Shown here in pieces: positions 53,357 through 61,337 of a DNA stretch of 64,000 nt. The notes beneath the pieces are model-generated. The model was not told the origin of the DNA, made no database searches, and worked only from the letters and a program-made list of their open reading frames with translations. The position numbers and the translations under genes are program-made. Source of the stretch: Aureimonas frigidaquae (GTDB lineage: Bacteria; Pseudomonadota; Alphaproteobacteria; Rhizobiales; Rhizobiaceae); assembly GCF_001463905.1 (NCBI RefSeq), contig NZ_BBWR01000008.1, positions 186,001-250,000 of the forward strand, in the 5' to 3' direction. Every line of letters begins with the position of its first letter. Position 1 is the first letter of the stretch.

Positions 53357-53584
53357 ATGCAGCTATTTCAACCCGTCACCTCAGTTGCGGAGTTTCGCTC
53401 TTTGGATGAGGGCGATGTTCTTTGTGGCTACCTCGACGGGTTAAGTGGCCAACCCTGCATTCTGTCCGAGGTTTCGCGCGCCTACTGGCACGGGTGGCGC
53501 AACGGACTTGTGGATGGCGGCTTCACCGAACCCGACGATGCGCAGAAAATTCTGGATGCGGCCTTCGCGGCGCTGCGGGGATGA
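53357..53584 (+). CDS. Small conserved hypothetical protein
   Basis: A 75-residue protein, MQLFQPVTSVAEFRSLDEGD, then LCGYLDGLSGQPCILSEVSR and AYWHGWRNGLVDGGF. The AYWHGWRNG motif is reminiscent of small Rhizobiales proteins that may bind nucleic acid or metabolites (ribosome modulation factor-like GYxxG arrangement), but I do not claim a family. The ATG has an AAGGGG Shine-Dalgarno about 10 bp upstream. Divergent from the FeeM-like gene. Confidence 0.6.
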   Translation: MQLFQPVTSVAEFRSLDEGDVLCGYLDGLSGQPCILSEVSRAYWHGWRNGLVDGGFTEPDDAQKILDAAFAALRG

Positions 53585-53620
53585 CGTGTCTATTTGCGCC
53601 GAAGGCGACGTGATCAGCGC

Positions 53621-53652
53621 TTGACATCTGCGCCAAGCTGCGCAAGCATAAT
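53621..53652 (+). promoter_or_regulatory. Possible amiC promoter with internal inverted repeat
   Basis: TTGACA at 53621-53626 and CATAAT at 53647-53652, separated by 20 bases, which is longer than the ideal 17. Between them is TGCGC-CAAGCT-GCGCA (53629-53644), a 5-bp inverted repeat that could be an operator or, if transcribed, another 6-base-loop hairpin. Start of the amide operon transcript is placed just downstream by inference. Confidence 0.35.
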
Positions 53653-53660
53653 AATTAAGC

Positions 53661-53724
53661 GATGGGCAGCGTTGCCTATTATATCGCCAGCTGATCAATC
53701 CTTGTTGTCTGGGCATCGGAGCCC
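53661..53724 (+). promoter_or_regulatory. Tandem hexaloop RNA hairpins: candidate ANTAR antiterminator element
   Basis: Two hairpins with six-base loops. First: GATGGGC (53661-53667), loop AGCGTT, GCCTATT (53674-53680), seven pairs including two G-U. Second: GGGC (53711-53714), loop ATCGGA, GCCC (53721-53724). Both loops have A at position 1 and G at position 4, the signature recognised by ANTAR proteins. The second touches the stem of an intrinsic terminator. They lie in the leader of the operon that encodes an ANTAR protein, so self-regulation is likely. Confidence 0.65.
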
Positions 53725-53753
53725 TCCCGGCCTTTCGGCGCGGGGGTATTTTT
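53724..53753 (+). terminator. Intrinsic terminator in the leader of the amide operon
   Basis: Stem from 53724-53732 (CTCCCGGCC) with 53737-53746 (GGCGCGGGGG), loop TTTC, nine pairs with one bulged G and one G-U, followed by TATTTTT. It lies only 13 bp before the amiC start codon, so it would stop transcription before the operon unless it is prevented from forming. Confidence 0.6.
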
Positions 53754-53766
53754 GGTTTGGCAGGTC

Positions 53767-54921
53767 ATGCGCACCTACCCGGTCGGTATACTTTTCTCGT
53801 CAACGGGGTCCTACGGGGCTGTCGCGCGGACCATGCGCAACGGCGCCCTCCTGGCCTGTGACGAAATCAACCGCGATCCGCGCTTCGCCTTTGCCTTGGC
53901 CCCCATCGAAGCCGATCCCGGCAGCGAACTTTCCGCCTATGCGCCGGCCATCGGCGCGATGCTGGACCAGGGCGCCCGGCATGTCGTGGGCTGCTACACT
54001 TCGTCGAGCCGCAAGGACATCATCCCCATCGTCGAGAAGCGCGACGCGCTCCTGTGGTACCCGACGCATTACGAGGGCTTCGAGAGCGCCTCTAACGTGA
54101 TCTACACGGGTGCGGCCCCCAACCATCACATGATGCCGCTGATCGACCATCTGGTCGCCCGCCATGCCACCCGCGTCTTCTGCGTCGGCTCCAACTATAT
54201 CTGGGCCTGGGAAAGCAACCGCGTGATGCGCGAAGCCATGTCGGAGCGCGGCGGCACGGTCCTGGCGGAGCACTACCTTCCCGTCGGCGATACGGACCTC
54301 GATCACGTGATCGACGCGATCCTGCAGCATCAGCCCGATGTCGTCTTCAACACGCTGATCGGCCGCTCGGCCTATGCCTTCTTCGAGAGCTTCCGGGCGG
54401 CGTGCCGGGCGCGCGGGATCGACCAGGCGCAGCGTTTCCCGATCGCAAGCTGCAACCTGTCGGAACCCGAACTCCTGGCGATCGATCCCACCGCGCGGGA
54501 CGGGCATGTCAGCGCGAGCGTCTACTTCGCGTCGATCAGGACGCCGCGCAACGCGGCCTTCGTGGCGGCCTATGACGCGGCCTATCCATCCGGTCCTGCC
54601 GTCTCGGCCGAGGCCGAAGCCGCCTATCTGGCGACATGGCTCCTGGCCGAGGCGATTGCCGCGGCCGGCACCGACGACATCGCCGCCGTACGGGACGCGG
54701 CGCCGCGCAAACGACTGGATGCGCCACAGGGCGCCGTCTGGCTCGATCCGGCGACGCTCCATGCGCATCTGACCCCCCGGATCGGCCTGTCCCGGGCGGA
54801 CGGCCAGTTCGACATCCTTTTCGAGGCCGCCGAGCCGATGAAGCCGGATCCCTACCTTGTCGAAACGACGAGCCGGCTTGCGCTGCCGCGCGGTCGTCCG
54901 CGCCTGAGGGTCGTATCATGA
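53767..54921 (+). CDS. amiC: Cytoplasmic amide sensor, AmiC-like
   Basis: A 384-residue periplasmic-binding-protein homologue of the AmiC/UrtA class without a signal peptide (MRTYPVGILFSSTGSYGAVA), as in Pseudomonas AmiC, which holds the antiterminator AmiR inactive until an amide binds. YTSSSRKDIIPIVEKRDALL and WYPTHYEGFESASNVIYTGA are family motifs. I chose ATG 53767; a TTG 15 bp upstream is possible but falls in the terminator tail. The stop overlaps the amiR ATG. Confidence 0.88.
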   Translation: MRTYPVGILFSSTGSYGAVARTMRNGALLACDEINRDPRFAFALAPIEADPGSELSAYAPAIGAMLDQGARHVVGCYTSSSRKDIIPIVEKRDALLWYPTHYEGFESASNVIYTGAAPNHHMMPLIDHLVARHATRVFCVGSNYIWAWESNRVMREAMSERGGTVLAEHYLPVGDTDLDHVIDAILQHQPDVVFNTLIGRSAYAFFESFRAACRARGIDQAQRFPIASCNLSEPELLAIDPTARDGHVSASVYFASIRTPRNAAFVAAYDAAYPSGPAVSAEAEAAYLATWLLAEAIAAAGTDDIAAVRDAAPRKRLDAPQGAVWLDPATLHAHLTPRIGLSRADGQFDILFEAAEPMKPDPYLVETTSRLALPRGRPRLRVVS

Positions 54922-55544
54922 GCCAGGTGCGTCCGATCCAGAATTTCAGCGGCAAATGCGCCCATGTGGCGACCGCCGACGAGCGCGCCATGGCGGCGCT
55001 CGGCACGATGCTGCCGAAGTTCGGCATGCATGTCGCGCGGCTTTCGCTGGCCGAGGGCGGTCTGCAACCCATGGTTCCGCAGGGTGACATCGTCTTCGTG
55101 GATGGTGATCTGCCCGACCTGCGGCAGTTGCGGCTCGGACCGGACAATGCCGCTCCGCCCATGCCGGTGATCGGCCTCATCGGCGTCGAAGCGCCGAGCC
55201 GCCTGCGCCTGCTGGTGGACCTTGGCACGGCAGCCTTCCTGCCCAAGCCTATCCATTCCGGTTCCGTCTTTTCCGCCTTGTATCTTGCGGCCTGCCAGCA
55301 TGAGCGCCGGCTCAGCCTGGAGGCAACGGTGGAAGAGCTGGACATGCGCCGCCGCAAGCGGCGCCACGTCATCAAGGCCGTCACGCTCGTCATGCGGATG
55401 GACGGGCTCGACGACGATGCTGCCTTCCAGAAGCTTCGGCGCCTGGCCATGCAGGCTCGGGTGCCGATCGAGACATACTGCGAAATCGTCGTCCAACGCT
55501 GCACGACGCAAGCCGACCGCGAAGCGAAAGCGACAGGCCTTTAG
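54918..55544 (+). CDS. amiR: ANTAR-domain antitermination regulator, AmiR-like
   Basis: A 208-residue RNA-binding regulator. The N-terminal part is a receiver-like fold without phosphorylation site; a coiled-coil (LSLEATVEELDMRRRKRRHV) leads into a C-terminal ANTAR domain (about 140-200) whose conserved three-helix pattern is seen in IKAVTLVMRMDGLDDDAAFQ and KLRRLAMQARVPIETYCEIV. Such proteins bind tandem hexaloop hairpins and block terminators. It is coupled to the amiC sensor, and its probable target lies in the leader of the same transcript (53661-53753). Confidence 0.9.
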   Translation: MSQVRPIQNFSGKCAHVATADERAMAALGTMLPKFGMHVARLSLAEGGLQPMVPQGDIVFVDGDLPDLRQLRLGPDNAAPPMPVIGLIGVEAPSRLRLLVDLGTAAFLPKPIHSGSVFSALYLAACQHERRLSLEATVEELDMRRRKRRHVIKAVTLVMRMDGLDDDAAFQKLRRLAMQARVPIETYCEIVVQRCTTQADREAKATGL

Positions 55545-55585
55545 GCCGGCGCGGAAACGACAGTCTGACCCAAAGAGGTGTTTCA

Positions 55586-56815
55586 ATGAGGACATGCGCA
55601 ACCGGCGCCCTAGTGGCGCTCGGCACGATGCTTGCCGCCCCGACTTTCGCTCAGGAGCCCATCAAGGTGGGCGTTCTGGAGGATCAGTCCGGCGACTTCG
55701 CCGCCGCCACCATCGGCAAGGTCCACGCCATCGAGCTGGCCGCGGACGAGATCAACGCTGCCGGCGGCATTGCCGGGCGTCCGATCGAGCTGATCGAGTA
55801 CGACACGCAGTCGGACAATACCCGCTACCAGGAGTTCATGCGCCGCGTGCTCCAGCGCGACAAGGCAGATGTCGTCTTCGCCGGCTTCTCCTCTGCCTCG
55901 CGGGAGGCGTACCGCCCCATCGTGAACCAGTTCGACGGGCTGGCCTTCTACAACAACCAGTATGAGGGCGGCGTCTGCGACGCCAACATGATCGTCACCG
56001 GCGCGGTTCCCGAGCAGCAGTTTTCCACGCTCATACCCTGGATGATCAAGGAATACGGCCCGAAGATCTACACGATCGCGGCGGACTACAATTTCGGCCA
56101 GATCTCGGCCGAATGGGTGCGCAAGATCGTGGCCGAGAACGGTGGAGAGATGGTGGGCGAGGAGTTCATCCCGCTCGGCGTGTCGCAGTTCTCGCAGACC
56201 ATCCAGAACATCCAGAACGCCCGGCCCGACGTCGTCGTGACGCTCCTGGTCGGCACGGCGCAGGCCTCCTATTACGAGCAGGCCGCCGCCGCCAACCTGA
56301 ACCTGCCCATGGCCTCGTCGGTCAATGTGGGCCAGGGCTACGAGCACAAGCGCTTCACGCCGCCCTCGCTCGCCAACATGTACGTGACGACCAACTACAT
56401 CGAAGAGGTCGACACCCCGGCCAGCAAGGCCTTCGTGGAAAAGTTCAAGGCCAAGTTCCCGGACGAGCCCTACATCAACCAGGAAGCGGCGAACTCCTAC
56501 ATCGCGCTCAATCTCTACAAGATCATGGTCGAGCGGGCCGGCGGCTCCACCGACCGGGAAGAGCTGCGCAAGGTGATCGCGAAGGGGGATGTCTGCTTCG
56601 ACGGACCGTCCGGCAATGTGTGCCTCGACCCCAAGAGCCAGCACATGTCGCACAATATCTACCTGGCCAAGGTCAACGAGGATCACTCGATCAGCTTCCC
56701 GACCTCGTGGGAGAACATCAAGCCCTACTGGCTCGGTGAAGCCGGCTGCGATCTGACCAAGTCCGATCCGAGCGCCCAGTACACGCCGAGCAATCCTCCG
56801 CCCGCCGCCAACTGA
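55586..56815 (+). CDS. Periplasmic urea/short-chain amide binding protein (FmdD/UrtA-like)
   Basis: A 409-residue binding protein with a signal peptide (MRTCATGALVALGTMLAAPT, then FAQ) and the UrtA/FmdD arrangement: IKVGVLEDQSGDFAAATIGK at the start of the mature protein, YDTQSDNTRYQEFMRRVLQR, and IAADYNFGQISAEWVRKIVA. Ligand: urea or short amides. Four Cys near the C-terminus could form two disulfides. First structural gene after amiR; a strong intercistronic hairpin follows. Confidence 0.9.
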   Translation: MRTCATGALVALGTMLAAPTFAQEPIKVGVLEDQSGDFAAATIGKVHAIELAADEINAAGGIAGRPIELIEYDTQSDNTRYQEFMRRVLQRDKADVVFAGFSSASREAYRPIVNQFDGLAFYNNQYEGGVCDANMIVTGAVPEQQFSTLIPWMIKEYGPKIYTIAADYNFGQISAEWVRKIVAENGGEMVGEEFIPLGVSQFSQTIQNIQNARPDVVVTLLVGTAQASYYEQAAAANLNLPMASSVNVGQGYEHKRFTPPSLANMYVTTNYIEEVDTPASKAFVEKFKAKFPDEPYINQEAANSYIALNLYKIMVERAGGSTDREELRKVIAKGDVCFDGPSGNVCLDPKSQHMSHNIYLAKVNEDHSISFPTSWENIKPYWLGEAGCDLTKSDPSAQYTPSNPPPAAN

Positions 56816-56835
56816 TCCCGGCATCCATTCCGGAC

Positions 56836-56861
56836 CCGGCGCCGCCCCTGGGCGGCGCCGG
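56836..56861 (+). terminator. Intercistronic hairpin after the binding-protein gene
   Basis: CCGGCGCCGCC-CCTG-GGCGGCGCCGG: perfect 11-bp GC stem with 4-base loop, 20 bp after the binding-protein stop. TTTTT occurs 12 bases beyond the stem, so partial termination is possible. More likely it protects the upstream mRNA so that binding protein exceeds permease, as in many ABC operons. Confidence 0.6.
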
Positions 56862-56901
56862 AGCCCCGGCACCTTTTTCCCTTCCATCCGGGAGACGCTT
56901 C

Positions 56902-57777
56902 GTGACGGACGTCCTCTACGCCGCCTTCAGCTTCCTTTATCAGGCGGGCGATGCCTTCGCCTTCCTGGTCCTTTCCGCCTGCGGTCTTGCGATCATCTTC
57001 GGCATGATGGGCGTCATCAATCTCGCGCATGGGGAGTTCATCCTGTGCGGGGCCTATGTTTCCGCCAGCGCCGCCCGCATGGGCCTGCCCCTGCCGCTGG
57101 CCATCCTGGCCGGCGCCGTGGTGGCCGGGCTCGTCGGCATGGTGCTGGAGCGTCTCATCATCCGCCACCTTTATGACCGTCCGCTCGACACGATCGTCGC
57201 CACCTGGGGCATCTCGATGATGGCAACGCAAGGCACGCTTATCCTGCTCGGCTCCACCATGCCGGGGACGGGCACGCCGCTCGGCAGCTTCACCGTGGGG
57301 CCCTATTCCTATTCGCTCTACCGGCTGGTCCTGATGGGCTCGGCGCTGGCGCTTCTGGCCGTCCTGTGGCTCGTCTTCACCAAGACACGGTTCGGGCTCC
57401 TGGCGCGCGCCACGATCCAGGTTCCGCATATGAGCCGGGCGCTCGGCGTCAATACGGGCGTCGTCTACAGCCTGACCTTCGGCCTCGGCGCGGCGCTGGC
57501 CGGACTGGCCGGGGGCCTCTACGCACCGACCATGACCTTGGTGCCGACCATGGGCAGCGCCTTCGTAGTCGAGGCCTTCGTGACCGTCGTGGTCGGCGGC
57601 GCGGACATCTTCCTCGGCACGGCGCCGGCAGCGGCGATCCTCGGCATCGTGAAGGCGGCGCTGACATCCTGGCAGGGGCAGCTGGCCGGCCAGATCGGGC
57701 TGCTCGTCTCCGTGATCATCGTCATCCGGGTCCTGCCGCGGGGTATCTCCGGCTGGATCCTGCGGGAAAGGGCCTGA
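56902..57777 (+). CDS. Branched-chain/urea-type ABC permease (UrtB/FmdE-like)
   Basis: A 291-residue LivH/UrtB permease with about eight TM helices. GVINLAHGEFILCGAYVSAS is near residues 37-56, the cytosolic coupling segment is RALGVNTGVVYSLTFGLGAA, and the later GGADIFLGTAPAAAILGIVK is conserved in UrtB. Begins at a GTG (GTGACGGACG) after a GGGAG Shine-Dalgarno. Confidence 0.9.
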   Translation: MTDVLYAAFSFLYQAGDAFAFLVLSACGLAIIFGMMGVINLAHGEFILCGAYVSASAARMGLPLPLAILAGAVVAGLVGMVLERLIIRHLYDRPLDTIVATWGISMMATQGTLILLGSTMPGTGTPLGSFTVGPYSYSLYRLVLMGSALALLAVLWLVFTKTRFGLLARATIQVPHMSRALGVNTGVVYSLTFGLGAALAGLAGGLYAPTMTLVPTMGSAFVVEAFVTVVVGGADIFLGTAPAAAILGIVKAALTSWQGQLAGQIGLLVSVIIVIRVLPRGISGWILRERA

Positions 57778-57778
57778 C

Positions 57779-58858
57779 GTGACCGCTTCCACTTCCAAAC
57801 CCCGTTGGATCGCCCTCCTCGAAGGTCCGCAGACGCTCGGGAAGGGGCCTGGCTTCTGGAGCCTCTTTGCCCTGGTCGTCGCGGCCGCCTGCGCCTATCC
57901 GCTCTTTGCGGACGGCTACGATGTCGGCAACAACGTCTACTTCTTCAACTGGCTCTTCATGGCGCTGGGGCTCAGCCTGATCTGGGGCTATGGCGGTTCG
58001 CTCTCCTTCGGCCAGACGGCTTTCTTCGGGGTCGCGGCCTATGCCTACGGCGTCCTGTCGATCAATCTGGGCGATGCTTACGGCCTGACGCTCTTCTCGC
58101 TCCTGGCGGCGGTCTGCGTGTCGGCGCTCTTTGCGGCGATCCTGGGCTACTTCCTGTTCTTCGGCCGGATCAGCGGCGTCTTCCTGGGCATCGTCACCCT
58201 GTCGATCACGCTGGTGCTGGAGCGTTTCATGGCCCAGACGGCGGGCCCGGAATGGCGCATCGGCGCGGCGCGGCTGAACGGCTTCAACGGGATGGGCGGC
58301 ATGCCGTCTCTGACCGTGCCCTGGTTCGGCGGCGACATCGCCCTCTACCCGGACGTGCCGCTCTATTACCTCACGCTGGCGCTGCTCGTGATCGTCTATC
58401 TGGCGCTGCGGATGCTGGTGAATTCGCGCTTTGGCAACGTCCTCGTGGCCATCCGCGAAAATCCGCAAAGGGCCGAAATGCTGGGCTACGACATCCGCCG
58501 GTATCAGCTCGTCGCCTTTGTGATCGGCTCCTCGCTCGCCGGGCTCTCGGGCGTGCTCTACACGTCCTGGGGCAACTACATCACCCCGGCCTCGATGGGC
58601 ATGACGGCGGCCTCGCTGCCGATCGTCTGGGTCGCCGTCGGCGGCCGCAGCGACCTGACGACCACGCTTCTGGGCACTTTGGCCGTGCTCGTCGGCTTCC
58701 AGGCGCTCACCGTGCATGGCAGCCAGTATGCACTCGTGGTCATGGGCGCACTTCTGGTGGTCACCGTGCTGGCCGCACCCAATGGCCTCATCTTTGGCCT
58801 GGCAACCCTGTTTTCCGGGCGGCTGCGCCGCAAGGTCAAGGCGCGGGAGGAGGTGTAA
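57779..58858 (+). CDS. Branched-chain/urea-type ABC permease (UrtC/FmdF-like)
   Basis: A 359-residue LivM/UrtC permease. N-terminal TMs, then LSLIWGYGGSLSFGQTAFFG near residues 65-84, the coupling loop VAIRENPQRAEMLGYDIRRY, and GGRSDLTTTLLGTLAVLVGF near the C-terminus. Begins at GTG 57779, one base after the upstream stop. Partner of the preceding permease. Confidence 0.9.
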   Translation: MTASTSKPRWIALLEGPQTLGKGPGFWSLFALVVAAACAYPLFADGYDVGNNVYFFNWLFMALGLSLIWGYGGSLSFGQTAFFGVAAYAYGVLSINLGDAYGLTLFSLLAAVCVSALFAAILGYFLFFGRISGVFLGIVTLSITLVLERFMAQTAGPEWRIGAARLNGFNGMGGMPSLTVPWFGGDIALYPDVPLYYLTLALLVIVYLALRMLVNSRFGNVLVAIRENPQRAEMLGYDIRRYQLVAFVIGSSLAGLSGVLYTSWGNYITPASMGMTAASLPIVWVAVGGRSDLTTTLLGTLAVLVGFQALTVHGSQYALVVMGALLVVTVLAAPNGLIFGLATLFSGRLRRKVKAREEV

Positions 58859-59574
58859 TGGCCATGTTGCAAACACGCGCACTCGACAAGTGGTTCGGTG
58901 GCCTGCACGTCACCGACAAGGTCGACTTCGAGCTGCCGGCGGGCGAGGTGCACTGCCTGATCGGCCCCAACGGGGCCGGCAAGAGCACCTTCTTCCGGCT
59001 GATCCTGGGCGAGCATCTTCCGAGCGGCGGCTCGATCCACTTCGACGGGCACGACATCACGAGTGCCAAGCCCTTCGCCCGCATCCGCCGCGGCATCAGC
59101 GTGAAGTTCCAGGTTCCAGGGATCTTCAAAGCGCTGAGCGTGCGCCAGAACCTCGTCATCGCCCTGCAGGATCACCATGCCCCGGCGCATCTGGGCGAGG
59201 AGGTGGACCGTCTCCTCGAGTTCCTGAACCTTTCGCAGGCTGACCGGCAGCTTGCCGGCAATCTCAGCCACGGCCAGAAGCAGTGGCTTGAAATCGGCAT
59301 GGCGGTCGGGCTGCGGCCCAAGCTCCTGCTGCTGGACGAGCCCACGGCCGGCATGACGCCCGACGAGACCTTCGCCACCGGAGAGATGGTCCAGGCGCTG
59401 AACCGCGAGGGTGTCACCGTGCTGGCCGTCGAACACGACATGGCCTTCGTGCGCCAGATCGCCCAGCGCGTGACCGTGCTCCACTTCGGCAAGATCTTCG
59501 CGCAGGGGACGATCGACGAGATCGTCGCCGACGAGCGGGTCGCCGCCATCTACCTGGGAGAGAGCCATGACTGA
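58858..59574 (+). CDS. Urea/amide-type ABC ATPase (UrtD/LivG-like)
   Basis: A 238-residue ATPase. Walker A GPNGAGKST near residue 37, Q-loop in VKFQVPGIFKALSVRQNLVI, signature LSHGQKQWLEIGMAVGLRPK (the form typical of UrtD), Walker B LLLLDEPTAGMTPDE and H-loop VEHDMAFV. The Gln/Trp after the signature motif separates UrtD/amide ATPases from LivG. ATG overlaps the permease stop by one base. Confidence 0.93.
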   Translation: MAMLQTRALDKWFGGLHVTDKVDFELPAGEVHCLIGPNGAGKSTFFRLILGEHLPSGGSIHFDGHDITSAKPFARIRRGISVKFQVPGIFKALSVRQNLVIALQDHHAPAHLGEEVDRLLEFLNLSQADRQLAGNLSHGQKQWLEIGMAVGLRPKLLLLDEPTAGMTPDETFATGEMVQALNREGVTVLAVEHDMAFVRQIAQRVTVLHFGKIFAQGTIDEIVADERVAAIYLGESHD

Positions 59575-60283
59575 CGGCTCCATACTGACGACGCGCGGGC
59601 TGTGGTCCGGCTATGGCGGCAAGCCGGTCCTGCAAAGCGTGGACATGGATGTGCGGGAAGGCGAGATCGTCGCCGTGATCGGCCGCAACGGGGTCGGCAA
59701 GTCCACCCTGATGAAGAGCCTGATCGGCCTGATCGCGACGGCCAAGGGCTCCATCGCCTATCGCGGCCAGTCTGTGGACAGGCTGGGCGCGAACCGGCGC
59801 GCAAGGCTGGGCATCGGCTACGTTCCGCAGGGGCGTGACGTGTTCCCGCGCATGACCGTGCTCGAAAACCTGCTTGTCGGGCAATCGATCAGCGGCCGCG
59901 CCGCGCCGAAGGACCTCATGGACCGGATCTTCGGTTACTTCCCCATCCTGGCGGAGCGCCGCGGGCAGCGCGCCGGCACGCTGTCGGGCGGGCAGCAGCA
60001 GCAGCTCGCCATTGGCCGGGTGCTGATGGGCACCCCCTCGATGATCCTGCTGGACGAGCCCTCGGAAGGCATCCAGCCCAACATCGTCCAGGATATCGCC
60101 CGCATCATGGTGGAGCTGAACGCGACGACGGGCGTCACCATCGTCTTCGTCGAGCAGAATATCGACATGATCCGCATCATGGCGCAGCGCTGCTACGTCA
60201 TGGACAAGGGCCGCATCACCGACGAGATCGCCCCGCACGTCCTGGAAGACCGCGCCGCCGTCCGGCGCTTCCTGGCGGTCTGA
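59567..60283 (+). CDS. Urea/amide-type ABC ATPase (UrtE/LivF-like)
   Basis: A 238-residue ATPase with Walker A GRNGVGKST near residue 38, Q-loop GYVPQGRDVFPRMTVLENLL, signature LSGGQQQQLAIGRVLMGTPS, Walker B MILLDEPSEGIQPNIV (a UrtE-specific form) and the last H-like region IVFVEQNIDMIRI. Overlaps the UrtD-like gene by eight bases. With the four preceding genes it completes a five-component importer. Confidence 0.94.
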   Translation: MTDGSILTTRGLWSGYGGKPVLQSVDMDVREGEIVAVIGRNGVGKSTLMKSLIGLIATAKGSIAYRGQSVDRLGANRRARLGIGYVPQGRDVFPRMTVLENLLVGQSISGRAAPKDLMDRIFGYFPILAERRGQRAGTLSGGQQQQLAIGRVLMGTPSMILLDEPSEGIQPNIVQDIARIMVELNATTGVTIVFVEQNIDMIRIMAQRCYVMDKGRITDEIAPHVLEDRAAVRRFLAV

Positions 60284-60319
60284 CCCTTTTCCAACGAAAC
60301 CACCCAAACGGAGGATCCA

Positions 60320-61318
60320 ATGAGCTGGTTCGACGATTCCATCATGGCCAAGAAAGGCGTTGCGCGCGGCAAGGCCGGACAGACCCACACGATCACCGAG
60401 GCCGAGCAGGGCACCTATCATTACGTCTACAGCCCGTTCCCCAAGCCCGTCCTGACCGTCGATCCGGGCGCCGTCATCGTGGCCGAAACGCATGACGCCT
60501 TCGAAGGCAAGATCCGGCACGAGACGGACCGCCCGAGCGAGATCCTGAACTTTCCCTATCTCAACCCGCAGAACGGGCCGATCTATGTGAACGGCGCGCA
60601 GAAGGGCGATTGCCTGGCGGTCTACATCCACAGCGTCGTTCCGCGCGGGCCCCAGCCGGTCGGCACCACCGTCATCATGCCCGAATTCGGCGGACTGGTC
60701 CCCACGGCCGATACCGCCATGCTGACCGCGCCGCTGCCCGAGACCGTTCGCAAGCTGAACGTCACGCCCGAGGGCGGCGTCGTCTGGAACGAGCGGATCA
60801 CCCTGCCATACGAGCCCTTCATCGGCACCATCGGCACCGCGCCGGAGATCGAGGCCATCTCATCGCTCGTGCCGGATTACTACGGTGGCAACATGGACCT
60901 TCCGGACGTGGCGCCGGGTGCGGTCGTCTACCTGCCGGTCAATACGGAAGGGGCCTATCTCTACCTGGGAGATTGCCATGCGGCGCAGGGCGATGGCGAG
61001 CTGTGCGGCGTTGCCATCGAGCATCCGACGGTCACGACGGTGCAGGTCGACCTGATCAAGGGCTGGACGATCCGCTCGCCCCGGCTGGAGAATGACCGCT
61101 TCTACATGACGATCGGCTCGGCCCGGCCCATGGAGGACGCGGCCCGCGGCGCCTATCGCGAGCTTATCCGCTGGATGGCGGCCGATTTCGGCTTCGACGA
61201 GGTCGATGCCTACATGCTGCTGACCCAGTGCGGGCGCATCCGCCTCGGCAACATGGTGGACCCCAAATACACGCTGGGCGCCTCGGTCCTGAAGACCATC
61301 GCCGGCACGCCGCGCTGA
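60320..61318 (+). CDS. fmdA: Acetamidase/formamidase family amidohydrolase
   Basis: A 332-residue FmdA/AmdA-family enzyme that hydrolyses formamide or short amides to the acid and ammonia. Conserved blocks: ILNFPYLNPQNGPIYVNGAQ, IHSVVPRGPQPVGT, YGGNMDLPDVAPGAVVYLPV, LYLGDCHAAQGDGELCGVAI with a metal-ligand His, and the C-terminal YMLLTQCGRIRLGNMVDPKY. A GGAGGA Shine-Dalgarno precedes the ATG at 60320. Directly after the importer, it should use the imported amide. Confidence 0.9.
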   Translation: MSWFDDSIMAKKGVARGKAGQTHTITEAEQGTYHYVYSPFPKPVLTVDPGAVIVAETHDAFEGKIRHETDRPSEILNFPYLNPQNGPIYVNGAQKGDCLAVYIHSVVPRGPQPVGTTVIMPEFGGLVPTADTAMLTAPLPETVRKLNVTPEGGVVWNERITLPYEPFIGTIGTAPEIEAISSLVPDYYGGNMDLPDVAPGAVVYLPVNTEGAYLYLGDCHAAQGDGELCGVAIEHPTVTTVQVDLIKGWTIRSPRLENDRFYMTIGSARPMEDAARGAYRELIRWMAADFGFDEVDAYMLLTQCGRIRLGNMVDPKYTLGASVLKTIAGTPR

Positions 61319-61337
61319 CACGACGGAGGTCGATCCC

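Noticed and set aside
53663-53676. TGGGCAGCGTTGCC as a sigma-54 promoter for amiC
   Set aside because: Spacing between GG and GC is 8 rather than 10 bases; the sequence is better explained as the first hexaloop hairpin.
53752-53766. TTG start for the AmiC-like protein
   Set aside because: It lies in the T-run of the terminator and gives a non-conserved N-terminus; ATG 53767 starts the conserved strand and has an AGG just upstream.
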